Both the position numbers and the translations under genes were made by a program. This document shows, piece after piece, positions 1 to 9,610 of a stretch of DNA of 64,000 bases (position 1 is its first letter; each line of letters starts with the position of its first letter). The notes beneath the pieces were generated by a model, which worked only from the letters and a program-made list of their open reading frames with translations, was not told where the DNA came from and made no database searches. The stretch is taken from positions 124,001 through 188,000 of the forward strand of contig NZ_JALJRW010000004.1 in NCBI RefSeq assembly GCF_024519465.1, in the 5' to 3' direction. The stretch is from Stenotrophomonas sp. Ste86. Its GTDB lineage: Bacteria; Pseudomonadota; Gammaproteobacteria; Xanthomonadales; Xanthomonadaceae.

Positions 1-2
1 GC

Positions 3-716
3 GAGGCCTGCCTGAAGTCCTCCGAGCTGGCCGTCTCGCTGGCCAAAAAGCACGGCACCCGCCTGCACGTGCTGCACATCTCCACCGCCGACGAACTGAA
101 ACTGTTCGAGCGCGGCCCGCTGATCCGCGCTGATGGCAGCCGCAAGCAGATCACCGCCGAGACCTGCATCCACTTCCTTCGCTTTGACCGCAGCGATTAC
201 GCGCGGCTGGGCAACCTGATCAAGTGCAACCCGGCCATCAAGGAAGCCAGCGATCGCGAGGCCCTCACCCGCGCCGTGGCCGAGGACGTGATCGACGTGC
301 TGGCCACCGACCACGCCCCGCACACCTGGGAAGAGAAGCAGAAGCCCTACCCGCAGGCACCGTCCGGCCTGCCGCTGGTGCAGTACGCGCTGGTCGCCGC
401 GCTGGAGCTGGTCCACGAAGGCAAGCTGGACATCACCCAGGTGGTGCAGAAGTTCGCGCACGCTCCGGCGCAGCTGTTCGATGTGAGCCAGCGCGGCTAC
501 CTGCGCGAAGGCTACTTCGCCGACCTGGTGCTGGTGGAAGACGTGCCGTTTACGGTCAAGCGCGAAGATGTGCTGTCCAAGTGCGGCTGGTCTCCGTTTG
601 AAGGCATGACCTTCCGCTCGCGCATCGCCTCGACCTGGGTCAACGGCGAACTGGCCTGGGACGGGACGCAGCTGGTCGGTGCACCCAATGGTCAGCGCAT
701 GAGCTTCGACCGCTGA
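3..716 (+). CDS. pyrC: Dihydroorotase, 3' part (5' end outside window)
   Basis: Carboxy-terminal part of a class I-type dihydroorotase, which closes carbamoyl-aspartate to dihydroorotate in pyrimidine synthesis. The frame is open from base 3, so the gene enters from the left. Visible landmarks are HVLHISTADE, a metal-ligand histidine region, and ATDHAPHTWEEK, which carries the catalytic Asp and the conserved DHAPH motif. The ending, with ADLVLVE and a conserved WSPFEG stretch, is typical of the amidohydrolase beta-sandwich. The TGA stop overlaps the ATG of the M23 peptidase (TGATG), indicating translational coupling. Confidence in the family is high; the N-terminal metal site cannot be inspected. 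Confidence 0.93.
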   Translation, partial: EACLKSSELAVSLAKKHGTRLHVLHISTADELKLFERGPLIRADGSRKQITAETCIHFLRFDRSDYARLGNLIKCNPAIKEASDREALTRAVAEDVIDVLATDHAPHTWEEKQKPYPQAPSGLPLVQYALVAALELVHEGKLDITQVVQKFAHAPAQLFDVSQRGYLREGYFADLVLVEDVPFTVKREDVLSKCGWSPFEGMTFRSRIASTWVNGELAWDGTQLVGAPNGQRMSFDR

Positions 717-1561
717 TGCGTGCACGGGTCTTGAGTGTCGGCCTGCTCCTGGCAGGCGGTGTGGTGGCGGGCGGCATGCTGCCCTCGCCCGCCTGGGCGC
801 AGGCGGACGGTCGCGTCGTATTTCCCGCCAGTGCGTCGCAGGGCGCGATGGTGATCGGCAAGGTGCCGGCCGGCAGCGTGGTCCAGTACGCCGGACGCAG
901 CCTGCGGGTGAGTGGCTATGGCAGCGTGGTGTTCGGGATCGGGCGCGACGAGAAAGGGCCGCTGCAGCTCCAGGTACAGCGCCCCGACGGCGGCAGCGAG
1001 ACGGTCAGCATCGCGGTGACCGCGCGCGACTGGCCGACCGAGCGGGTCAACGGCGTGCCGCCCAAGACCGTCAACCCGCCGCCAGCAATTGCCGAACGGA
1101 TCAAGCGCGAGCAGGCCCAGGTCACCGCCGCGCGTGCGCGCGACGACGACCGCACCGACTTCGCCCAGGCCTTCATCTGGCCGGTGCAGGGCCGCATCAG
1201 CGGCCGTTTCGGCAATGCGCGCGTCTACAACGGCCAGCCCGGCGCGGGTCACTCGGGCATGGACATCGCCGTGCCGACCGGCACCCCGGTGAAGGCACCG
1301 GCCGCCGGCGTGGTCACCTTCGCCGGCCCGGACCTGTACCTGACCGGCGGCACCTTGCTGCTGGACCATGGTTTCGGGATCAGCTCGAACTTCCTGCACC
1401 TGTCGCGCATCGACGTGAAGGTCGGCGACCGCGTCGAACAGGGCCAGGTCATCGCCGCCGTCGGCGCCACCGGGCGTGCGACCGGGCCGCACCTGCACTG
1501 GGGCATGAACTGGTTCGACACGCGGATCGATCCACTACTGGTGCTTGAACGCGGCAAGTGA
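716..1561 (+). CDS. Exported M23-family metallopeptidase (LytM-like)
   Basis: 281 aa. A signal peptide (residues 1-28, ending SPAWA) leads to a beta-rich N-terminal domain and a C-terminal peptidase_M23 domain. The zinc ligands are visible: H179 and D183 in HSGMDIAVP, and the HLH triad at 259-261 in GPHLHWGM. All catalytic residues are present, so it is probably an active murein endopeptidase or an amidase activator working in the periplasm. It overlaps the pyrC stop by one base and is probably co-transcribed with it. The next 320 bases are non-coding. Confidence 0.9.
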   Translation: MRARVLSVGLLLAGGVVAGGMLPSPAWAQADGRVVFPASASQGAMVIGKVPAGSVVQYAGRSLRVSGYGSVVFGIGRDEKGPLQLQVQRPDGGSETVSIAVTARDWPTERVNGVPPKTVNPPPAIAERIKREQAQVTAARARDDDRTDFAQAFIWPVQGRISGRFGNARVYNGQPGAGHSGMDIAVPTGTPVKAPAAGVVTFAGPDLYLTGGTLLLDHGFGISSNFLHLSRIDVKVGDRVEQGQVIAAVGATGRATGPHLHWGMNWFDTRIDPLLVLERGK

Positions 1562-1632
1562 TGGATGCATGCGGAAGGGACTGGCGCGCGCGGCAAGCGA
1601 GGTGCGCGCGGCTGGTTCGGCGCGCCGTGGGC

Positions 1633-1770
1633 AGGGTCGGTTCCCGAACGACCGCCGAGGGCGGTGCACCATCCAGTTACGCATGATCACTGACGAAAGC
1701 GCTGCTCCGGCAGCCGTCATGCGTCCCAGTGTCGATCAACACGGCCGGCGGTCGTTCGGGAACCGCCCCT
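1633..1770. repeat. 138-bp element bounded by 25-bp inverted repeats (MITE-like)
   Basis: This is the main content of the gene-free stretch 1562-1880. Bases 1633-1657 and 1746-1770 are inverted repeats that match at 24 of 25 positions; the inner 20 bp (1638-1657 / 1746-1765) are perfect and contain GGTTCCCGAACGACCGCCG. Inside lies a smaller 8-bp pair, ACGCATGA near 1679 and TCATGCGT near 1718. No target-site duplication or coding potential was seen. It could be a miniature mobile element or a structured RNA; elsewhere in 1562-1880 nothing is recognisable. Confidence 0.6.
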
Positions 1771-1880
1771 ACCGGTGCGCGCCTGCCGGTGCCGACGCAC
1801 GCAGGCGGTGAATGCCTCCCAAGGCCGCCACACAGAGGCGGTGCCTCCTGTTGCCGCCACATCTGCAGGGTGGCGCCAGA

Positions 1881-2588
1881 TCAGCCCCGACCGGCCCACC
1901 AGGTGCGCAGCAACGTGCGCATCGGCGTTACCTTGAGCTCGCGGCCCTGCGCGCTGGCCTGCAGCCGCGTGCGTGCCAGGGAGGCATACATGCGACGTAC
2001 GCGCGGACCGGCGACACGCGCCGGCCATTGGGCCAGCAGCTGCCGCGCCCACTGCTGGGCGGCGGTGTCGCCGTCGACGTCCAGCAGCGAGCGCGGTACC
2101 GCCGCCACGCCCGCGTCCTGCAGCCGCTGCGCCAACGTCTGTACCAGCACCGGAGCGGCCACGTCGCCACGCGCCGGGGTGTCGAACATCACCGCTTCCA
2201 CCGCCGCCACTGCCGCTGCGTAGGGCTGCAGCGCACGCCGCGCCTGCGCCGGCTCCAGCGCGGCTGCGCGCGCATCGATCAAGTCCGGCAGGGTGTCGGC
2301 CAGCGCCGTCCACGGCGCAGGCACCGGCTCCAGCAGCCGCCCCAGCGGATGCCGCGAGCGCTGCGCGGCCCAGCTGCGCAGTTCTTCGCCCCACCACGCC
2401 AGCTTGGCGTCGGACGGGGTCGGGTCGCCGTTGGTGTTGAGGATGTCGTCGAACTCCTGCAGCAGCGTGAACCATGCCACGGCCAGGCTGCGCTGCGCCT
2501 CGGGCACGAACGGTTCGGCCACCGACCATTCCGGCCAGCGGGTCCGCCACTTGTCCAGGAAACTGTCGAGGGCGCTGGAAGTTGTCAC
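1881..2588 (-). CDS. Phytoene/squalene-synthase-like protein
   Basis: 235 aa from a GTG start at 2588, chosen because AAGGA lies 6 nt upstream; the longer frame to 2645 lacks a ribosome site. The protein is all-helical, with SLAVAWFTLLQEFDDIL near the N-terminus and ALQPYAAAVAAVEAVM further on, resembling the shortened trans-isoprenyl diphosphate synthase relatives in xanthomonads. The canonical paired DxxxD substrate motifs of true phytoene synthases are not evident, so catalytic activity is doubtful. It is the last gene of the minus-strand run after ubiG and gph, separated from gph by about 125 bp that carry REP-like hairpins. Confidence 0.6.
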   Translation of the reverse strand: MTTSSALDSFLDKWRTRWPEWSVAEPFVPEAQRSLAVAWFTLLQEFDDILNTNGDPTPSDAKLAWWGEELRSWAAQRSRHPLGRLLEPVPAPWTALADTLPDLIDARAAALEPAQARRALQPYAAAVAAVEAVMFDTPARGDVAAPVLVQTLAQRLQDAGVAAVPRSLLDVDGDTAAQQWARQLLAQWPARVAGPRVRRMYASLARTRLQASAQGRELKVTPMRTLLRTWWAGRG

Positions 2589-2611
2589 GGGAAATCCTTG
2601 GAAGTGATGTG

Positions 2612-2656
2612 CCGACCAACCGTCGGCGGCTACCGGGGTGTGCACCGGCCGATTGC
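2612..2656. repeat. REP-like hairpins between gph and the phytoene-synthase-like gene
   Basis: Two adjacent small palindromes: CCGACCAACCGTCGG-type sequence related to the GTAG repeat family, followed by GCACCGGCCGATTGCCGGTGC, a stem around a short loop. They sit between two co-directional genes and may stabilise the upstream message or attenuate read-through. Confidence 0.5.
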
Positions 2657-2712
2657 CGGTGCATGCCTGGGTTGCGTTGCGCCTCGGCCCACGGCCGATG
2701 CCTGGCGGGCGA

Positions 2713-3402
2713 TCAGGCGCGTGCCACCGGCCAGGCGCCAGCCCGCTGCAGCTGCGCGGGCTGTTCGATCATGCACTCCGCGCCCCACGCCAGCGGGTCG
2801 TCGGCATCGAGCCGGTAACCCCACAGCGCGGCCACCGAGGCCATGCCGGCGGCATTGGCAGCGACGATGTCGCGTTCGTCATCGCCCACGTAGATGCAGG
2901 TGGCCGGGTCGATCTGCAGGCGCTCGGCTGCGGCCAGCAGGGGCAGCGGATGCGGCTTGCGCTGGGCCAGGGTATCGCCCCCGATCAGCACCTTGCAGCG
3001 ACTTTCCCAGCCCAGCTGCGGCACGATCAGACGGGCCAGGTATTCCGGCTTGTTGGTGACGATGCCCCACACGCAGCCGGCAGCATCCAGCGCATCGAGC
3101 ATGCCTGCCACGCCGTCGAACAGCGTCGCGTACTGGCCGATCAGGCCTTCATAGCGCTCCAGGAACTCCGGCACCAGCGCATCGCGCTCGATCTGCCCCA
3201 GTTCCGGGAAGGCCACCGACACCATCGCTCGCGAGCCCTTGGAGACCACCGGACGCAGTGCGTCCAGGGTGGTCGGCGGGCGCTCGCGCGCGGCCAGCAT
3301 CGCGTTGGCCGTGGCCAGCATGTCCGGCGCGCTGTCGAGCAGCGTGCCGTCCAGGTCGAACAACACCGCCTGCGGGAAACCAGACTCAGACACGGGCGGC
3401 AT
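2713..3402 (-). CDS. gph: Phosphoglycolate phosphatase (HAD family)
   Basis: About 229 aa. HAD hydrolase that removes phosphoglycolate. Motif I is [12 protein letters not shown] close to the N-terminus, motif II is GIVTNKPE, the motif III lysine lies in AQRKPHP, and motif IV is YVGDDERD. The cap domain is of the Gph type. The start is uncertain: ATG 3402 is used here, while a GTG at 3393 overlaps the ubiG stop by only 8 bp and is equally plausible; an ATG at 3420 is less likely. It follows ubiG directly on the same strand, an arrangement common in xanthomonads and other gamma-proteobacteria. Confidence 0.88.
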   Translation of the reverse strand: MPPVSESGFPQAVLFDLDGTLLDSAPDMLATANAMLAARERPPTTLDALRPVVSKGSRAMVSVAFPELGQIERDALVPEFLERYEGLIGQYATLFDGVAGMLDALDAAGCVWGIVTNKPEYLARLIVPQLGWESRCKVLIGGDTLAQRKPHPLPLLAAAERLQIDPATCIYVGDDERDIVAANAAGMASVAALWGYRLDADDPLAWGAECMIEQPAQLQRAGAWPVARA

Positions 3403-4117
3403 CGTCCGGCTTGACCGCATGGGCCAGGTAATTGATGTCGGTGCGCGAACTCAGGCGCGCGCGGTTGCGCCACGGTTCGTAGGCCATGCCGCTGACGTCG
3501 CGCAGGTTGAAATCGGACGCGCGCAGCCACTTGCCCAGCTCGGCCGGCTTGATGAAATCCTGGTAGTGGTGCGTGCCCTTGGGCAACAGCCGCGCGACGT
3601 ACTCGGCGCCGACGATGGCTACCGCGAAGGCGGCCGGGGTGCGGTTGACCGTGGACAGGAACAGTTGGCCACCGGGCTTGAGCAGACGGTGGCAGGCGGC
3701 GATGATCGCGCCCGGGTCGGGCACGTGCTCGAGCATTTCCATGCAGGTGACCACGTCGAAACTGCCCGGCTGTTCGGCGGCCAGGTCCTCGGCGGCCTGC
3801 ACGCGATAATCCACCTGCACGCCCGATTCCAGGCTGTGCAGCCGCGCCACCTTGACCAGTTCCGGGGCCAGGTCGATCGCGGTGACATCAGCGCCCTCCT
3901 TGGCCAACGCTTCGCTGAGCAGGCCGCCACCGCAGCCGATGTCGAGCACGCGCGCACCGCGCAGCGTGACGCGGCTGGCGACGTACTGCAGGCGCACCGG
4001 ATTGAGCGCGTGCAACGGCTTCTGCGGGCCGTCGACGTCCCACCAGCGGTTGGCGAGGGCGGCGAACTTGTCCAGTTCGGCCTGGTCGAAATTGGTGGAA
4101 GCGTGCGGGGTAGTCAT
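3386..4117 (-). CDS. ubiG: Ubiquinone biosynthesis O-methyltransferase
   Basis: 243 aa, SAM-dependent methyltransferase acting twice in ubiquinone synthesis. The N-terminal FDQAELDKF and [13 protein letters not shown] stretches are UbiG signatures. SAM motif I is [16 protein letters not shown], followed by VTAIDLAPE and [18 protein letters not shown] 4117 was chosen because AAGGA lies 6 nt upstream and the length matches the family; an open frame continues upstream but runs through the next gene. It lies between the amidohydrolase gene (16-bp gap) and gph (overlap). Confidence 0.95.
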   Translation of the reverse strand: MTTPHASTNFDQAELDKFAALANRWWDVDGPQKPLHALNPVRLQYVASRVTLRGARVLDIGCGGGLLSEALAKEGADVTAIDLAPELVKVARLHSLESGVQVDYRVQAAEDLAAEQPGSFDVVTCMEMLEHVPDPGAIIAACHRLLKPGGQLFLSTVNRTPAAFAVAIVGAEYVARLLPKGTHHYQDFIKPAELGKWLRASDFNLRDVSGMAYEPWRNRARLSSRTDINYLAHAVKPDDAARV

Positions 4118-4133
4118 GGGAATCCTTGGTGCA

Positions 4134-5477
4134 TCAAGCGCGGATGTGGCGGATGCGCTCGCGCCACTGGCGGGCGTTGGCGACGATCGCCGCAGTGTCC
4201 ATGCCGACCAGCTCGCGCTGGACCAGCTTGGGCTGCCCGGCGATCCAGACATCGCTGACCTGGTGGCGGCCGGCGGCATACACAAGCTGCGACAGCACAT
4301 GGTGCAGCGGCTGGGTTTCCAGCGCGGACAGGTCCACGCAGACCAGGTCGGCCTGCTTGCCGACCTCGATCGACCCGATGCGGTCGCCGAAGCCCAGCGC
4401 GCGCGCACCGCCCAGGGTAGCCGCGCGCAGCGTGGTAGCCGCGTCCAACGCGGTCGCATCGTTGGCCACGGCCTTGGCCAGGATCGCCGCCGTGCGGTTC
4501 TCGCTGAACATGTCCAGGTCGTTGTTGCTGGCGCAGCCATCGGTGCCGATGGCCAGGTTCACCCCGGCGCGCTGCAGGGCGCAGGCCGGGCAGAACCCGG
4601 AGGCCAGTTTGAGGTTGGATTCGGGGCAATGCACCACGCTGACGCCACGCTCGGCGCACAGGTGGATTTCCGCTTCGGTCAGCTGGGTCATGTGCACCGC
4701 GATCAGGCGGTCGTTGACCAGGCCGAGACGGTCCAGTCGCGCCAGCGGGCGTTGGCCGTGCAGCTTGATCGAGTCGCTGATTTCCTGCGCGGTCTCATGC
4801 GTGTGCAGGTGCACCTGCATGTCCAGCTGGTCGGACAGCATGCGCACGCGCTCGAAGTTGGCGTCGTTGACCGTGTACGGCGCGTGCGGGGCGAACGAGG
4901 TGCCGATCAGCGGGTCGTTGCGCCACTGGTCGTGCAGCTCGCCGGCCTTGGCGAAGTACTCGTCATCGGTCTTGGCCCAGGCGGTGGGGAAATCAATGAT
5001 CACCGCACCGACCAGCGCGCGGAAACCGTGCTGCTTGTAGACCGCGGCCTGGACGTCGGAGAAGAAGTAGTTTTCGTTGGCGCAGGTGGTGCCACCGCGC
5101 AGCATCTCGGCGATCGCCAGGGTGGTGCCGTCGGCGACGAACTCCGGCCCGATCACCGCCGCTTCCACCGGCCAGATGTGCTGCTGCAGCCACACCATCA
5201 GCGGCAGGTCGTCGGCGACGCCGCGCAGCAGGGTCATCGGGTTGTGGGTGTGCGCGTTGACCAGGCCCGGCATCAGCGCCGCGTCGGGACGCGAGACGGT
5301 CTGGACGGGGGCGAAACGCGCACGGGCCTCGGCGCGCGGCAGGATCGCGATGATCTCGCTGCCACGCACAGCCACGGCGTGGTCTTCCAGCACCACCGCA
5401 TGCGGTTCGATCGGGACCACGTAACCGGCTTCGATCAGCAGGTCACAGGTTTCGGGAATGCGTGCGGTGTCGGTCAT
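4134..5477 (-). CDS. TRZ/ATZ-family amidohydrolase, MTA/SAH deaminase-like
   Basis: 447 aa cytoplasmic metal-dependent deaminase of the MtaD/SsnA group. Ligands are visible as H76 and H78 in NAHTHNP, then the HTHETAQE stretch, VHMTQ and the catalytic Asp of [10 protein letters not shown]. The family includes 5-methylthioadenosine/S-adenosylhomocysteine deaminases. The position directly ahead of a SAM-dependent methyltransferase (ubiG) suggests disposal of the SAH by-product, which is inference. It is the first gene of the ubiG-gph run. Upstream is a block of GTAG palindromes. Confidence 0.87.
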   Translation of the reverse strand: MTDTARIPETCDLLIEAGYVVPIEPHAVVLEDHAVAVRGSEIIAILPRAEARARFAPVQTVSRPDAALMPGLVNAHTHNPMTLLRGVADDLPLMVWLQQHIWPVEAAVIGPEFVADGTTLAIAEMLRGGTTCANENYFFSDVQAAVYKQHGFRALVGAVIIDFPTAWAKTDDEYFAKAGELHDQWRNDPLIGTSFAPHAPYTVNDANFERVRMLSDQLDMQVHLHTHETAQEISDSIKLHGQRPLARLDRLGLVNDRLIAVHMTQLTEAEIHLCAERGVSVVHCPESNLKLASGFCPACALQRAGVNLAIGTDGCASNNDLDMFSENRTAAILAKAVANDATALDAATTLRAATLGGARALGFGDRIGSIEVGKQADLVCVDLSALETQPLHHVLSQLVYAAGRHQVSDVWIAGQPKLVQRELVGMDTAAIVANARQWRERIRHIRA

Positions 5478-5536
5478 GCGGGCTCACTGTGCGGGGCGGG
5501 CGACCCGAAGGCGTATGCGACCGGGGCGCTCTGGAG

Positions 5537-5730
5537 GTAGAGCCGAGCCATGCTCGGCTGCGCGGGGTGTCGGCTTCATGAACGCCGGGAAGTGCCGCCG
5601 GGCTGCGCCTGGGTGCCGACCAACGGTCGACACTGCCAGGAGCCAGCCGACCAACGGTCGGCTCTACCGAGGGCCGGCCGATCAACGATCGGCGTTACGA
5701 AAGGCCAGCCGAGCATGGCTCGGCTCTACC
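5537..5730. repeat. Cluster of five GTAG/REP palindromes (SMAG-like)
   Basis: Five units in 194 bp between the amidohydrolase and efp: 5537-5559 (forward, GTAG then AGCCGAGCCATGCTCGGCT), about 5612-5632 (degenerate), 5645-5667 (reverse), about 5672-5697 (degenerate reverse) and 5706-5729 (reverse). Each is a stem with a 3-5 nt loop flanked on one side by GTAG. The loops differ (CCATG, CAACG, TCAACGA types), as if stems drift while remaining self-complementary. They lie downstream of efp and upstream of the amidohydrolase gene. Confidence 0.85.
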
Positions 5731-5749
5731 GTAATCCGGCTTCGCCGGA

Positions 5750-6319
5750 TTACTTGCCTGCGCGGGCGGAGTACTCGCCCGAGCGGGTGTCGACCTTGAT
5801 GATTTCATCCTGGTTGACGAACAGCGGCACGCGGACCACCGCGCCGGTTTCCAGGGTGGCCGGCTTGCCGCCGCCGCCCGAGGTGTCGCCACGGACGCCC
5901 GGGTCGGTTTCGGTGATCTTCAGCTCGACGAAGTTCGGCGGCTGGACGAAGATCGGCTCGCCGTTCCACAGGGTGACGATGCAGGACTCTTCGCCCTTCA
6001 GCCACTTCTCGGCGCCGCCCATGCCGGACTTGGTGGCCTGGACCTGCTCGAAGGATTCGGGGTCCATGAAGTGCCAGAACTCGCCGTCGCTGTACATGAA
6101 GTCCATGTTGGTATCCACGACGTCGGCCTTCTCCACGTCGTCGGTCGCCTTCATGGTCATTTCGACCACGCGGCCCGACTTGATGAAGCGGTACTTCATG
6201 CGGGTAAAGGCCTGGCCCTTGCCCGGCTTGACGTACTCGGTCTCAGTGATGACGGCCGGTTCGTTGTTGATCAGGATCTTCATCCCGTTCTTGACATCGT
6301 TCATGCCAACAGTGGCCAT
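5750..6319 (-). CDS. efp: Translation elongation factor P
   Basis: 189 aa. Relieves ribosome stalling at consecutive prolines. ATG 6319 is preceded by AGGAG; the frame runs on upstream only as an antisense shadow of epmB. The modified loop is [10 protein letters not shown] with the lysine at residue 34, the position beta-lysylated in E. coli. The KOW-like N-terminal domain and two OB folds have normal length. epmB, which makes beta-lysine for this modification, starts divergently about 100 bp away, so the modification is very likely present; the ligase epmA is not in the window. Confidence 0.97.
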   Translation of the reverse strand: MATVGMNDVKNGMKILINNEPAVITETEYVKPGKGQAFTRMKYRFIKSGRVVEMTMKATDDVEKADVVDTNMDFMYSDGEFWHFMDPESFEQVQATKSGMGGAEKWLKGEESCIVTLWNGEPIFVQPPNFVELKITETDPGVRGDTSGGGGKPATLETGAVVRVPLFVNQDEIIKVDTRSGEYSARAGK

Positions 6320-6421
6320 GCTGAAACTCCTGAATGGGCAAACGCCGCGCAGGCGCGGCGAGCCGGATAGAATGGGATATCCCACCGATACCGGTGGGGT
6401 GAGGCGATATTTCTGACCCAC

Positions 6422-7450
<1,029 letters not shown>

Positions 7451-7483
7451 GGCGCCGCGACCACCCCCGGTGGCCGCGGCGCC
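7451..7483. terminator. GC-rich hairpin between convergent epmB and the GGDEF/EAL gene
   Basis: 9-bp arms at 7451-7459 and 7475-7483 (GGCGCCGCG / CGCGGCGCC) with an inner CCACC/GGTGG stem fill the whole 33-bp gap between two converging genes. It lacks a T tract, so termination efficiency is uncertain. Confidence 0.5.
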
Positions 7484-9610
7484 TCACATCCCCGATTCGA
7501 TCATCTGCACCACGTCGGTGGCGCTGACCGGGTGGCTCAGCCAGTAGCCCTGGGCCAGGTCGCAGCCGCGCTGGGCCAGCAGGTCGAACTGCACTTCCTG
7601 CTCGATACCTTCGGCCACCACGGTGATCCCCAGCGCATGGGCCATGGCGATGATCGCCGTGGTCAGAGCCAGGTCGTCCGGGTCGCGCTGCATGTCGGCC
7701 ACGAAACTCCTGTCGATCTTGACCCCGTCCACCGGCACCTGGCGCAGGTGGCTCAGCCCCGAGAAGCCGGTACCGAAGTCGTCCAGCCACACCTTCACCC
7801 CGGTGCGGTGCAGCTTGTCGAGCAGGGCCGCGGCCAGCATTTCATCGCCGATCACCGCCGTTTCGGTCAGCTCCAGGTGCAGGCGCGAGGCCGGCAGGCC
7901 GGTGTCGCGCAGGCAGTCGGCGACCACGCTGGGCAGTTCGCCACCGCGCAGCTGGCGCGGGGAGACGTTGACCGACACGAACAAGCCGTCGTTATCCACG
8001 CCGTGCGGCCACTGCACCGCTTCCATGCAGGCCGCGCGCAGCACCTTGGGGCCGATCACTTCGATCAGGCCGCTCTGCTCGGCCACTTCAATGAACACCG
8101 ATGGCGGGATCGTGCCCAGGGTCGGGTGCTGCCAGCGCAGCAGCACCTCCACCCCGACCATGCGCCGGTCGCGGGTGCGGAAGATGGGCTGGTAGACCAG
8201 CCGCAGCTCGCCTCGCTCCCACGCTCCGCGCAGCTCCTGCTCCATGTGCACGCGCCGTTCCACCGCATGGTCCATGGCCCGGCTGTAATAGCGGTAGCAG
8301 TTCTTGCCGGCCATCTTGGCCTGGTACATGGCGATGTCGCCGTTCTTCAGCAGCGTGGTGGCATCGGCCGCATCGTCGGGGAACAGGGTGACGCCGATCG
8401 AGCTGCCCAGGAACAGTTCCCTGCCCTGCACGAACAACGGCTTGCCGAGTTCGCGCACCAGGATCTCGGCCAGCTGCCGCGCATTGGCGGCCACGTCGCC
8501 TTCGCCGAGCAGGATCACGAATTCATCGCCACCAAAACGCGCCAGCAGTGCCTCGTCCCCACCGGCCTGGGCCACCGCGGTGCTGATGCGCTGGGCGAAC
8601 TGCAGCAGCGCCTCGTCGCCGGCCTCGTGGCCGAGGGTGTCGTTGACCCGCTTGAAGTCGTCCATGTCGGCAAACAGCAGCGCCAGCCGATGGTTGGACG
8701 CGCGCGCGGCCATCAGGCGATGGTCCAGCGCCTCGCGGAACGCCAGCCGGTTGGTCAGCCCGGTCAGCGCATCGGTGTAGGCCATGTGCCGCACTTCGCG
8801 GTCATGCCGGGCGATGGATTCGCTCATGCGGCCAAAGGCCCGCACCAGTTCGCCCATTTCATCGTTGCGCGTGCTCTGCCGCAGCTGCGGGCGGTAGTCC
8901 CCCGCCTCGATCTGGCGCGCGGCCGCGGCCAGCCAGCGGATCGGCGTGACCAGGCTGCGCTGCACATACATGATCATGCCCACGCCGATGCCCACCAGCA
9001 GCCCCAGCATCAGCAGCAACCAGCCCAGGTGGCGCTTGCCGACCTGCTGCAGGCGCTCGCCCAGGGTCTGGTTGGCGCGCAGCTCCATGGCCTGCACATC
9101 GTCCAGCGCCATGCCCACCCGCACGCCGCCGATGCGCTGGTTGCCGATCATGATCGGCATGGCGTTGTCGAGCACCTTGGGCGACTGCTGCACCACCAGC
9201 GTACGCGCGGCGACCGCACCGGCGGCCAGCGGGTCGCTCATCGGCCGGCCGAAATCGATCACCTCGGTGCTGCCGTCGTGGACCAGCTTGCCGTCCTCGT
9301 CGAACACCAGTACGTAACGCACCACCTGCTGCCGCGAGGTATTGCGCACCAGCGCGCCGACCTGCTCCAGGTCGTTGTAGTACAGCGGGTTGGCCAGCGC
9401 GTCGGACAGCTCGCGCGCCAGCGCCTCGCCGCGGCTGCGCACGCTGCGGTCGAACAGGTCGTGGATGACGTTGCCGCTGAGGTGCTGCACCTCCCCCTGC
9501 ATGGTCGCCTGGCGCCCCAGCACCACCGCCACGATCACCACCACCACCAGCATCGCGCCGCTCATCGCCAGCACGAACCGTGTCTGCATTCCGGAACCCA
9601 ACAGCCTCAT
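7484..9610 (-). CDS. Membrane-bound GGDEF/EAL cyclic-di-GMP enzyme
   Basis: 708 aa. Transmembrane segments near residues 12-32 and 197-217 bracket a periplasmic sensor domain of about 160 aa; then a HAMP linker, a GGDEF domain (FGGDEF at 359-364) and a C-terminal EAL domain. The cyclase signature is intact. The arginine of the RxxD inhibitory site is replaced (AGGD), so product inhibition is probably absent. The EAL triad reads EVL (488-490), but LELTET, the DDFGTG metal motif and AEGIE are present, so phosphodiesterase activity is plausible. The start overlaps the stop of the upstream binding-protein gene by 4 bp (ATGA), suggesting that protein feeds the periplasmic sensor. Confidence 0.92.
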   Translation of the reverse strand: MRLLGSGMQTRFVLAMSGAMLVVVVIVAVVLGRQATMQGEVQHLSGNVIHDLFDRSVRSRGEALARELSDALANPLYYNDLEQVGALVRNTSRQQVVRYVLVFDEDGKLVHDGSTEVIDFGRPMSDPLAAGAVAARTLVVQQSPKVLDNAMPIMIGNQRIGGVRVGMALDDVQAMELRANQTLGERLQQVGKRHLGWLLLMLGLLVGIGVGMIMYVQRSLVTPIRWLAAAARQIEAGDYRPQLRQSTRNDEMGELVRAFGRMSESIARHDREVRHMAYTDALTGLTNRLAFREALDHRLMAARASNHRLALLFADMDDFKRVNDTLGHEAGDEALLQFAQRISTAVAQAGGDEALLARFGGDEFVILLGEGDVAANARQLAEILVRELGKPLFVQGRELFLGSSIGVTLFPDDAADATTLLKNGDIAMYQAKMAGKNCYRYYSRAMDHAVERRVHMEQELRGAWERGELRLVYQPIFRTRDRRMVGVEVLLRWQHPTLGTIPPSVFIEVAEQSGLIEVIGPKVLRAACMEAVQWPHGVDNDGLFVSVNVSPRQLRGGELPSVVADCLRDTGLPASRLHLELTETAVIGDEMLAAALLDKLHRTGVKVWLDDFGTGFSGLSHLRQVPVDGVKIDRSFVADMQRDPDDLALTTAIIAMAHALGITVVAEGIEQEVQFDLLAQRGCDLAQGYWLSHPVSATDVVQMIESGM

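Noticed and set aside
3852-5540. 562-codon plus-strand frame opposite ubiG and the amidohydrolase
   Set aside because: Antisense shadow of a clear amidohydrolase and methyltransferase.
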